From Zasmidium citrigriseum (lineage: Eukaryota > Ascomycota > Dothideomycetes > Mycosphaerellales > Mycosphaerellaceae): 64,000 nt of DNA. The notes beneath the pieces are model-generated. The model was not told the origin of the DNA. It saw only the letters and a program-made list of their open reading frames with translations, and made no database searches. The translations under genes and the position numbers were made by a program. The stretch covers positions 372,001 through 436,000 of the forward strand of contig NHNW01000030.1 in assembly GCA_002786025.1 (NCBI GenBank). Direction: 5' to 3'. This document shows positions 55,668 through 64,000 of the stretch, piece after piece. Within the stretch, counting starts at the first letter, position 1. Every line of letters starts with the position of its first letter.

Positions 55668-58600
55668 TTACTCTAGTATATTCCCGTCCTTATCTACAGC
55701 TACACCGTCGTCGTTAATGAAATTGCCTTCTAAGATAGATAACTCCTCGCCTTCTAGGAGTTCGGGAATAGGCGCCTCGAAAGTAGCTAGTAACCTACTA
55801 AAGTCCCTATTATTATTAAAGTAGGAGTTATTACCGAAGGCCTTCTTCTCTATTCCCTAAACGACCGCCCACTTCTTATGGAATTTATTCGCAGCCGTAG
55901 TACGATACTTACGAAGCTAGATTAACCACCTAAAGTTAGCGTTATTCGGTCTAGCGTTATAGTGCTCCTATAACATACGGTACATCTTATACTAGTTATT
56001 AATAACTATCGGATCGGACTACCGACGCTAAGTAATTAACGCATTACTAATAGGCTAGGTCGAATCTATCTTAATCGTAGCCGGAAAGCGGAAGGGAATC
56101 TTACCGAAGATATTAGCGAATCTAGAAGGTGTTGCCTTTAGAGCTACGAGATCGCGGTAAGACGCATTTAGATTAGTCTAGCTACTACTACCGGGAATCT
56201 CAAGTGCTTCTCCTTAAGGATCTACCTTAACGAGCTAGGGGAACAAGTTGATTCGCTCCTTAGTCTACTTTTAGGCACCGTATAGTAAAGAAGGCATAGA
56301 AATTCGAACATCGAGTTTGCCGTATAGAATAGGCTTCTAGTTAGTATCGTACTTCTTAGCGTCCTTAGGCGTCTATATCTTCTTATTAATAGTCTTAATC
56401 TTAGCTTTAGATTATAGCCCTCGGCGCTCTTTAAGTAACTTTACCTAGGGATCCCACTTCTTACGCTTGTATATACTAGGGATAATAATAGTGTAGTTAC
56501 TAGTATCTTCGGCTAGAAGAGTAAGCGAGCCCTATATTATATTCTACCTACCCTTAGGGGTGTGTATACGCTCGATATTAAAGTCTAAGTAGCGGAAGGC
56601 TTAAGCCCCTATATTGCTCTCCTTAGTACTACTAGCTATATATTAATCCTTAATATAGTAGGAGTATAACACTAGGGTAGGGCAAGAGTCCGGGCGTAGT
56701 AGTATATAGAGGAGGTAGTAGATAGGGTTAGTCCTTATTAACTACTAAATCAATCCGTAAACTATAGTACGTCCCTATCCTAGGTTGTACTTCTCTCGAA
56801 TTAAGCGCTAGTGCTATCGATACATCCGTACCTTATCTATAGTAACATCGTAGATAGTATTCCTAGCTAAGGCTAGATTATTTCTAGGGTTCTTAGCGTA
56901 GAAGGGACTCTCCTACTAGTTGAAGAGGCCTTTCAAGGTGAGGTTGCCGTTCCTCTCCTAGTTGTCCTTACTTAGTTCGCCTACTACATACGAAATAGCT
57001 AGGGCTAAGTTTAGAAAAGGAATCTTCTAGCTCGTAGGTATGTTATGTGTTTGGGCCGTAAAGCGATAGGGACCGAGAGTATTAGAAGGGACGTTAGGGC
57101 GGTAAAGTATATCGAACTAGTTAGGGTTCTAGCGGCGGAACCTATTAAGGTTGTCTTTAGTAGTAACTATAGCTCTAACCTTGCTCGTTAAGGTAGCGTA
57201 GTTACCTTGTTAGTTTAGCATTCCTAGGATTCTACTTATGAATAGTCGTAAGTAATTATAGTAGAGTAGGCTCGCGTGTTAGCGCTTGCCGTTCTCGTTA
57301 TAATCCTTAAGATACTACCGGACTTAATTATTAGTAAACTTCGGCTTATTCTTATTAGTATAATCAATCTAAGCGATTAGGGCAGTATCTACGAATCCTA
57401 GGCACTTGTTATAGATCTAAGACTTCTTATTGTTAGGTAATAATATACCGCTGTAATTAGATACCGTAGGGGAGTTACCGAAGGTGCTAGAGGTAGGACG
57501 AGAGAAGTTACTAGAGCTAGATTAGGGGAGGTTTCCTAATCCAGTACGAGGAAGGCTAGAGTTAGTTTGGCTATAGCTACCGGAGCGAGGGGGGGTAGGC
57601 AATTATTACGTAGGCGTAACTTAGCTAGAAGTAGGGTTACTCTTCGGACGGTTAGGCAAGGCATTAGATATAGAGCGCTAGTAACTAGGTCGAGGAGGGT
57701 TCTAACCCTATCCTAAGTTTAAAGGTAGTAGCTTCGTACGAGGGCGTAGATTTCTAGTAGGACCTTGTTAAGATAGAGCGGGCTTCTCTTGAATCGAAGG
57801 AGGAGTAGGGTTAGTATTAGTTCGAGGACGGCCGCTAGTAGGAGGAGGTCCTCGCTGCTTACTCTAATTTAAGGAGCTAGTATTAGGTGCGGGTGTCTAA
57901 GACTCTTCCCGGACACGAGGATCGACTAGATAAAGAAACTAATCTTCCGAGTACAGTCCGAGGTTGTTCTTCGTTAGCTAGTCTTACACTTCCGCTAAGT
58001 TGAGATCGATAGCATTAATAAGATACTTCTTCTTACTATTATCGATAGTATCTAGATTAGTCTACTCGACCCGATAGTTGTTACTTAGGCCACCCTTACC
58101 TTTACGATCTATAAGTCTCTAAACAAAGGCCTTACTAATACGAGGAGCGACTACCTTCTAATCCTTATAACTAAGGATAAAGGTAGTAAATTCCTTCTGT
58201 CGCTAAGGCGGTACGCTAACGTCGAGGAAGAACTATATAAAGTAACGCTTAAGGGGTAGAGATAGCTAGGAAGCTATAGCCTTCCTTAATACTATATACC
58301 GATTACGAGCCTTTTCTCCCTATATTAATACTTTGTCTAGTACCTTATACTTGCGACGATTAGGCGCTATATTGGCAGCTTTCTTAACACGGTCTACTAT
58401 TTCTAGTATACCGATAGACCGCCCCTCGATAAAGTAGTTAGCACATACGTAGATAAAGTTAGTAAAGTTAGTCTTGTTCTCGTCGCTTAGAGTCTTAAGG
58501 AAGTCGCTAAGCTGATCCAAGTTCTTGTTAAGTACGCTTAGGGAGTCGTCGGTAACCGAGGGGAATTAGCGGTCGCGGAAGTCTCTAATATAGTCTATAG

Positions 58601-59069
58601 ACCTAAGGAGTTACGACACCTTAAGCTCTCCTAGCTTTACGAGACTATTAGCTAGATTAGAGCTAGTTAGTGCGGCGGGTATTAGCGCTCTACCTCTAGA
58701 GCGCGCTATAGTGTCGGAGTAGGTAGAAGGTAATAGGGTTGTCGGTAGGTATTCGGTAAAGTCGGTAAGAGTAGAACTATTAATAGAGGAAGAGCTCGAA
58801 GAAGTCGGAAGGTTCGAGGTGCTAAAGGCGGTAGTATTATCGGTGTTGTTGAAGTTAAGAGGTTAGCGGAATAGAAGGGGGCTTAAGTACCTATAGCGGT
58901 AGCTAGCTTTGCGGGCTAAGCTACTATAGTTATACGCGGCATCTTTAGCAAACTATGAATATTTGCGCTTCTAAATTACTCGTGTAGGTTCCGCGTGTTC
59001 TAATACCTCGTAACTAGCTAGCTATGCTGCAATACGTACTATATATAGCAGTTAATCGGATAGCGGCAT
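55668..59069 (-). pseudogene. RIP-degraded frame g2, about 1133 codons
   Basis: ATG 59069-59067 to TAA 55670-55668 is 3402 bases, a multiple of three, and one frame can be followed throughout with only TAG/TAA interruptions. The first 60 residues look globular, then comes a Ser/Thr-rich segment, a central Pro/Arg-rich linker near 57.6-57.9 kb, and a large C-terminal part rich in Asn, Tyr and Arg that ends acidic. No known domain recognised. It is flanked by palindrome 2 (137 bases upstream of the ATG) and palindrome 1 (just past the stop). Confidence 0.6.
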
Positions 59070-59205
59070 ATCGAGAGCTAGTATTATGAATCCGGAAGCG
59101 AGAGGGTCTAGTTTAGTTCTTAAGCGAGAAAGGCGATAGTAGCATCGTCCCCGTATATATACGTAGCTTATAGAGTCGCATAGGTAGCTAGTTAGGGAGG
59201 TTAGG

Positions 59206-59232
59206 CGTTCGCACCCCGGCGGGGTGCGATCG
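59206..59232. promoter_or_regulatory. palindrome 2 of the 27-bp family
   Basis: Left arm CGTTCGCACCCCG, centre G, right arm CGGGGTGCGATCG; one mismatch between arms. It is the best preserved copy, 137 bases upstream of the g2 ATG, and is followed by GTGAAAGCG. Confidence 0.85.
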
Positions 59233-59323
59233 TGAAAGCGATATCTAGAGGCTAACTAGTTAACTATAGGTTCTCTAATTTAGCTAAAAATAGGTACCCT
59301 ATTAAAAGCCTGTCCTACAATCC

Positions 59324-60154
59324 TTAGAACATCCCTAGTATATACCTATTTATAGCGGGAGTGCCTACGGGGTTAAGCGGGGACAAGACTTAGACCTAAT
59401 CGTCTAGAATAGCGCTAAACTCTAGGCGTTATTGTCGGAGAGGAGGATCTAAGCTAGCTACTATTCGGAACGTAGCCCTCTATCGGTAGTCTAGTGCCTA
59501 AAACAGCACTAATTACGGGTCGGGGGAATTAATAAGGAGCATCTTACGCCTATCGATTTGTCGAATACGCGAGCTAGTTCTAATAATAAAGGTTAGGCTA
59601 GTAGCGGTTCTAGGAGTTCGTCTAGCATAGTCGTTAGTATGTCCGAGCCGATAGATTAAGCGGCGAGAATCTCGAGATCTAGGGGTAGGGTGTCTTCGCC
59701 GATTCTCTAGCTCCTATTATAGATCTACTGTCTAACGCCTCTATATATTGCCCTTAGTAGTATATTTAGCAAGTATCGTCTCCTATAGCTCGATCTCTTC
59801 TTGTAGTAGTTGTAGTTCGGCGTCGATCTCACCGGTATTAAAGCGTAGGTGTCTATTATTATCGCGTTAATTACTAGCGCCTCTCTACATAAGCTAGATA
59901 ATAGGCGTTCGAGGGCGACGCTAGGCGAGGCGTAGTTTAACAATATCGATTCGGTATCGTTCTCTAAAGTCCGTAGGAATCGGTTAGGTTAACTACTAAG
60001 CGACTTCTTCTTCCCGAGCTTGAATATAGCGTAGCTAAGTCCTATTATGTTCCAAGTATTCGATTAGATCCTCAATTTCGCGTACTCGCTATCGACGAGT
60101 TTCCTGTATAGAGAGAGAGGTAGACGGCAACCGGAGGATATAGTTTCGTTCCAT
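59324..60154 (-). pseudogene. RIP-degraded frame g3, about 276 codons, coiled coil
   Basis: ATG 60154-60152 to TAA 59326-59324 is 831 bases in one frame, checked codon by codon near the 3' end. The N-terminal half is Glu/Arg/Gln-rich with coiled-coil character (EIDAELQLLQEEIEL at about 59.8 kb); the C-terminal half is basic. Stops inside are TAG/TAA only. No family recognised. Palindrome 3 lies 167 bases upstream. Confidence 0.55.
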
Positions 60155-60320
60155 CTAGAGCTCTAGAGATTTAGTCTTAATAACTAATATCAATTTCCCG
60201 AATGCGGCTATAGCGAAGGATATAATCTATATCGTTTAGATATAAGTAGCGCGTATACCGAGAGAACATGCCTTCTAGCCGAGCGGGGTTATTATAGATC
60301 GTCTAGGGATTCGTTTATTA

Positions 60321-60347
60321 CGTTCGTACCCCGGAGGGGTGTAAATT
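60321..60347. promoter_or_regulatory. palindrome 3 of the 27-bp family
   Basis: Left arm CGTTCGTACCCCG, centre G, right arm AGGGGTGTAAATT. It lies between divergent frames g3 (minus) and g4 (plus). Confidence 0.75.
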
Positions 60348-60559
60348 ATAGGAGGTACTAAGCTACCCTAGTAATATAGTGCTATTGCGGAAGTAGCATT
60401 CTAGAATCGATAACACACTTCGGAGGATCCTCGATAAAGGTAGGGAACTCGTCTTATCCAGATAGGAAACTAATAAAGTAAGACTAGGGTAGAAAGGGGA
60501 AGATACAATATAATCTTCCCGCATTACATAGATAACGGGAATACAAATAGATATAATAA

Positions 60560-61413
60560 AGGAAAGAAGGAGAAGGTAGAAGTAAGCTATTTTACTAGTA
60601 GACTTGAAGTTAGAGGCTCGATATAAGTAGCAAACAGCCGCTACTATATATCCTATCCATGCCCCTATCCTTAATTCCTAGGCCTAAAGTTATCTATGCC
60701 TCCCTAAGCTTAAGGCGTTAGAGTACCTATCCCGGGCTAGGCGGATAACCTTACGACAGCAATTCGATGTTGCCTTTATTATGTTAGCGGATACGAACTC
60801 GCTAGACTAGCTATAGGCCTATTATACGATCGACCTCCTTACGACGACGCTTTAGATTAGCATAGCGGCGAGAGAGATCGGCTTTATACTCTGTCTAGTT
60901 TATAACTATACCGCGGCGGACCCTCTAGCGAATATCCGTCTATAGCTAGCTAGGGAACGAGTAGGTGCTAGGCGCTAGTATTACTAGAGGTAGGGTACCG
61001 AGACGGAAGATAGACTAACGACTATCGAAGGCGCGAGGATTAGGCTAGGTGCGGCGGCGTTCTAGATCTTACTATATGCTAAGAGTCTAGCGTCCTTAGA
61101 AGTCGCTATTCGCGCGATACTTATTAATAATACAGGCTTGTAGATAAGTATTAGAATAACCCGCTTAAAGGGACAGGTAGATCTCGTTAAGGTTAAAGGC
61201 GGGGTTAAGCTCCCCGTTTCTCTAGTTCTGTGCGCCTATACGTAGTAGGCGGACGACGGAGATGTTTAGCTGAGTAGTAAGGATACGGGGCTCGACTGTA
61301 TTGGCGTAATACTACTATCTCTCGGTAGTAGAGAGTAGGCGATACTAGCGACTAAGGAAGGTCTACTACTACTCGTTTATTATCTAATTGCTATCTTGAG
61401 TCTTATCGTATAG
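60560..61413 (+). pseudogene. RIP-degraded frame g4, plus strand
   Basis: A coherent frame with TAG/TAA interruptions, ending near 61411-61413; the start is approximate because RIP removes ATG (to ATA). It includes AREIGFILCLVYNYTAADPL near 60.9 kb and a C-terminal hydrophobic stretch (GLLLLVYYLIAILSLIV). It converges with g5. No family recognised. Confidence 0.45.
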
Positions 61414-61935
61414 TAGATCGTCTAGCTCCTTATCTATATCTATTAGTAGGCGGCGGGTACGAGAAATGTCGCTAATACGGCGCGAGGTAGCTTCTATGTA
61501 GGCAAGATTTCCGCGGCTAGTATAGGCATTCGAGTATAGATACTCTATCTCTTAACGGAGCTTAGTATACTCGAGGCGGATAACTTCTTTTAGAGCGCGG
61601 ATATCGCTTATGTTAGCGGTATTAGCGGAGGCGATCCTCGTACGATAGGCGTTTAGCTTTTAATAAAGCTCTCGCGGCTTTAGAGGAAGAAGGCTTAGAT
61701 CCGTCGCAAAAGGTACGAGTCGTAGTACGACGCGGAGAAGGTTAATATTCGAGTAGCGGCGGGAAGTTATACTAGCGATAGCCGCTAGGCCCAATTAGGA
61801 AATTACTACATATAATCTATTAGAAGCCTTTAGTTCTAGACCTAGTTACTCTAGTAATAACTTTAGATGCACCGACAATCTGCGAGTATTACCTAATAGC
61901 GTAGAGTCGGCGTAGGTACCGGGTAGCGGCGGTTC
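61395..61935 (-). pseudogene. RIP-degraded frame g5, coiled coil
   Basis: A frame readable from just left of palindrome 4 down to about 61.4 kb, rich in Leu, Arg, Glu and Ser, with helical, coiled-coil-like content (DIRALKEVIRLEYTKL at about 61.6 kb). The start codon is not identifiable. It converges with g4. No family recognised. Confidence 0.45.
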
Positions 61936-61939
61936 TAAC

Positions 61940-61966
61940 CTTTTATACCCTAGTAGGGTGCGATCG
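61940..61966. promoter_or_regulatory. palindrome 4 of the 27-bp family
   Basis: Left arm CTTTTATACCCTA, centre G, right arm TAGGGTGCGATCG, followed by TAAAAGTAACTAGC. It lies between divergent g5 (minus) and g6 (plus). The changes from consensus are mostly RIP-type transitions. Confidence 0.75.
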
Positions 61967-62199
61967 TAAAAGTAACTAGCTATTCTTAACATTACTTCTC
62001 CTATAGGTGTGAGACGTAGGCAATAGATACGGGAGTAACGATTAAGAGGAGGGGTAAAGGTTTTTATACTAGAGAGCTCTAAACTAGAAGGCTCGCGGAG
62101 AAGAAGTAGCTATTACTATAAGCTAACTCCTAATTCTTCCGTCTAATTCTCCCTAGCAAAACCCCTTTTCCATTCCTTTTATACTTCTTCTAGTGCTAC

Positions 62200-62810
62200 T
62201 CTCCTAGGATATAATCTTATCGTATAGTGCTATCCTTATAGGCGTTTAAGGCGGCGGCGATTAGCCTATATAATACGACTCTAGTCCTTAGCGACTCGAT
62301 TGTTCTCGGGCCTCTCTTACCGAAGTAGGCTATCTAGACTAGCACGACTACGGCGGGTATTCCTTCCTTACGTGTTAAGTCGGCGAACTTAGGCGTCGAT
62401 CTAAGTAGCTTACTAGTTTAGAGGGTTTAGGAACAGTCGGTCAATACTATCGATATTTCTTATAATAAAGTTAGTATTAATAGGAAGTTAAGGACCGTAG
62501 GTAGTGCCGTTAGTACGGCTAGTAGTATTATTACGATAGCCTAGACGATAGATAGAGCGGCGAGATTCGTAGTAGCTAGGAGGGTAGTAAGTGCGACGAC
62601 TCTCGAGCTTACGCTATAGATCGACATCCTAGCGAAGACGGGCGTTTCCTATAATAGTATACTCGTTAAGGATACGTTCCTATAGAGTAATATCTCGTTA
62701 AAGCAGATCCAGATTAGCGCGGATCTCGTTAATATTAAAGCGAGGGCCCGGATCGTCGTCACGCTATCCTCTAGCACCTTATTCCATAAGGCGGAAGATC
62801 TAATGCTATA
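62200..62810 (+). pseudogene. RIP-degraded frame g6, plus strand
   Basis: A coherent frame (for example LRVKSANLGVDLSSLLV at about 62.4 kb) with TAG/TAA interruptions. It is rich in Ser, Thr, Val and Ile, suggesting beta structure. Ends are approximate. It converges with g7. No family recognised. Confidence 0.45.
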
Positions 62811-62814
62811 GACG

Positions 62815-63460
62815 GGAGGCCTATAGTCTTAGTTCTACTACTCGAAACATATAATCCTCGGTAACCGTAGTAGGAACAACCGTCGCTCCTAGGTGAGCGG
62901 CGAGGTAGTCGCGGATAAAGGCGTCTATAATGTCCGACATTCTATTCTATTTACCGATTAGAGTAGAGCGGATCTAATCCTAATCTATCTTAAGGTGCTC
63001 GATAGTATTCTTAATATCGCGGACACGCTATTAGCGAGCCTCTTGCTCGTAGCCGCTATTCATAGGCAAGCTAAGGATATAGTTACACTCTAACTAGAGC
63101 TCCTTAGACTTAGTCTCTAAGACTAATTCGACGGCTTCGAGATCCGATATCTTAGCGAATAGGTAAGGTAGCTATAATAGCGTAGGGTTCGGAGGCGATA
63201 GCTAGTACAATAGCGATCTTTACTAATAGTCGGAGGCGTAGATTAAGTTACCGCTTAAAAGTGTCGGTCGTTACGCGGTAGAAGAATAGCTAAAGGCGCG
63301 AGGGTAATAGGAAGTTATACGTAGCTAGCGCTATTCCCAATGCGGAAGTTACGGCTCGTAACTACCTTAGGGGACTACTTTATGTTCCTCGCTCCTCCCC
63401 TTTACTTATTACTACAATCGCAATTCCGGAAGAGCTCGCGGATAGCCGGTACCTATCTAT
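62815..63460 (-). pseudogene. RIP-degraded frame g7
   Basis: A frame readable from about 63.46 kb to about 62.82 kb on the minus strand, with TAG/TAA only as interruptions. The C-terminal part contains a helical segment (KNTIEHLKI) and an ATG at 62939 (MSDIIDAFIRDYLAAHLG). No family recognised. Its 5' end abuts palindrome 5. Confidence 0.45.
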
Positions 63461-63493
63461 TACCGAGACTATAGCTAGTTTCCTACCGTTAGA

Positions 63494-63520
63494 CGTTCGC
63501 ACCCCGCTAGGGTATAAACG
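63494..63520. promoter_or_regulatory. palindrome 5 of the 27-bp family
   Basis: Left arm CGTTCGCACCCCG (perfect), centre C, right arm TAGGGTATAAACG, followed by TAAAAGTA as after palindrome 4. It lies between divergent g7 (minus) and g8 (plus). Confidence 0.8.
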
Positions 63521-63589
63521 TAAAAGTACGGGAATTGTCGATATCGTAATCCCTAGGAGCGTATAGAGATCCGGCATATAATAAAGACG

Positions 63590-64000
63590 TCGTAGATAGT
63601 AATAAAAGACGTGTACGCGTAGACTATCGTCTATCTATAAGGAGTATATCGAGGAAGATAAAGACGGCGACTAGGACTACGAGCTAGCGCGGAAGCGAAA
63701 GCCTATATCGTATAAGAGCACCCCGTTAACTTCGGCTTACGCGCGATCTAGGGAGTAATAGGTTTCCAAAAGCATATAGCCCTTAGTTATAAGGCCGATG
63801 TAGTAAATAGGGTAACAAGCAAGAATTTCGAAGAAAATCTAGCTAGTCGTACCTCTAGTACTCTTCCCTTTCTTTAGAGCTTAGCCGCGGGAGGCTTAAC
63901 TACGGATAAGCGATACCTAGCTTAGCAAACCGTAGGTCTTCTTCCTTAAGGTTATTATTATCTTCCAGTTTATCTTTATCTTCGGCCTTAAATAGTCGCG
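63590..64000 (+). pseudogene. RIP-degraded frame g8, cut by window edge
   Basis: A plus-strand frame starting near 63.59 kb with acidic and basic content (YKEYIEEDKDGD, then DYELARKRKP) and several TAG/TAA. It runs to the window edge with a hydrophobic stretch near 63.95 kb. Start and end unknown, family unknown. Confidence 0.35.

Larger units (their letters stand above)
51340..64000. mobile_element. RIP-inactivated multi-gene element of unknown class, right end outside window
   Basis: CA and TG are almost absent and TA, TAG and CTA are in great excess (for example 52321-52380 has no CA or TG), while CpG is still frequent, so the region is not simply AT-rich. This is the pattern of repeat-induced point mutation acting on CpA. 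At least eight frames can be followed when TAG/TAA are read as former Gln/Trp codons; the three with readable ends keep frame without indels. Five copies of a 27-bp palindrome lie upstream of them. RIP acts on duplicated DNA, so other copies should exist in the genome. No transposase, integrase, reverse transcriptase or polymerase motif was recognised. Confidence 0.7.

Noticed and set aside
55632..63520. Palindromes as transcription terminators or hairpin processing signals
   Set aside because: They sit upstream of frames and I saw none at convergent 3' junctions; the one-base centre also gives no proper hairpin loop.
55632..63520. CRISPR-like array from the repeated palindromes
   Set aside because: Spacing is 1.1-3.6 kb and irregular, and the host is a fungus.
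63380..63577. 65-aa minus-strand frame at the right end
   Set aside because: It runs straight through palindrome 5 and is in a different frame from the longer coherent frame g7.
51340..64000. Ordinary AT-rich isochore or centromere-like DNA
   Set aside because: GC stays moderate because CpG is kept; the loss is specific to CA/TG, and long coherent frames remain.

Overview
This is fungal chromosomal DNA. Genes carry short spliceosomal introns (mostly 47-75 nt, GTATGT/GTAAGT donors, CTAAC-type branch points). The proteins recognised (FlbA-type RGS protein, Chk1, eL31, Pnk1, SUR7-type protein, HET-domain protein, PNP-NACHT-ankyrin NLR) point to Pezizomycotina. The LPxELR-type small-protein families and the CpA-directed RIP footprint suggest a Dothideomycete; the species is not resolved.

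Layout. 1-1980: 3' part of a DUF3405 gene. 2.3-8.4 kb: a head-to-tail array of eight small minus-strand genes for F-box-like (2EXR/DUF7730-like) proteins; in five of them a 47-50 nt intron sits at or next to the start codon. 8.4-15.1 kb: gene-poor, GC-rich, with one small spliced gene and a possible decayed gene. 15.1-20.3 kb: flbA-like RGS regulator and chk1 kinase. 22.1-24.5 kb: SAP/F-box-like gene and a frameshifted BTB gene. 24.9-27.7 kb: divergent eL31 and mitochondrial PP2C genes. 28.0-38.4 kb: SDR, a disordered Gly/Ser-rich protein, another LPAELR gene, a HET gene divergent from a flavin monooxygenase, and a conserved Ser/Pro-rich fungal protein. 41.6-47.0 kb: Pnk1 with a possible mitochondrial presequence, a secreted PLC-like phosphodiesterase, and a SUR7-family protein. 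47.6-51.2 kb: a PNP-NACHT-ankyrin NLR with a frameshift in its ankyrin part.

51.3-64.0 kb is different. CA and TG dinucleotides are almost gone and TA is in great excess, while CpG stays common: the signature of heavy CpA-specific RIP. If in-frame TAG/TAA are read as former Gln/Trp codons, at least eight reading frames appear; the three longest stay in one frame over 3.1, 3.4 and 0.83 kb. A 27-bp palindrome (13-bp arms CGTTCGCACCCCG and CGGGGTGCGAACG around one central base) occurs five times, always upstream of one frame or between two divergent frames, and I saw none at the two convergent junctions. I infer a RIP-inactivated multi-gene element (large mobile element or endogenised DNA virus, class unknown) whose genes shared one palindromic promoter module. 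No known transposase, integrase or polymerase motif was recognised in it. It runs off the right edge.
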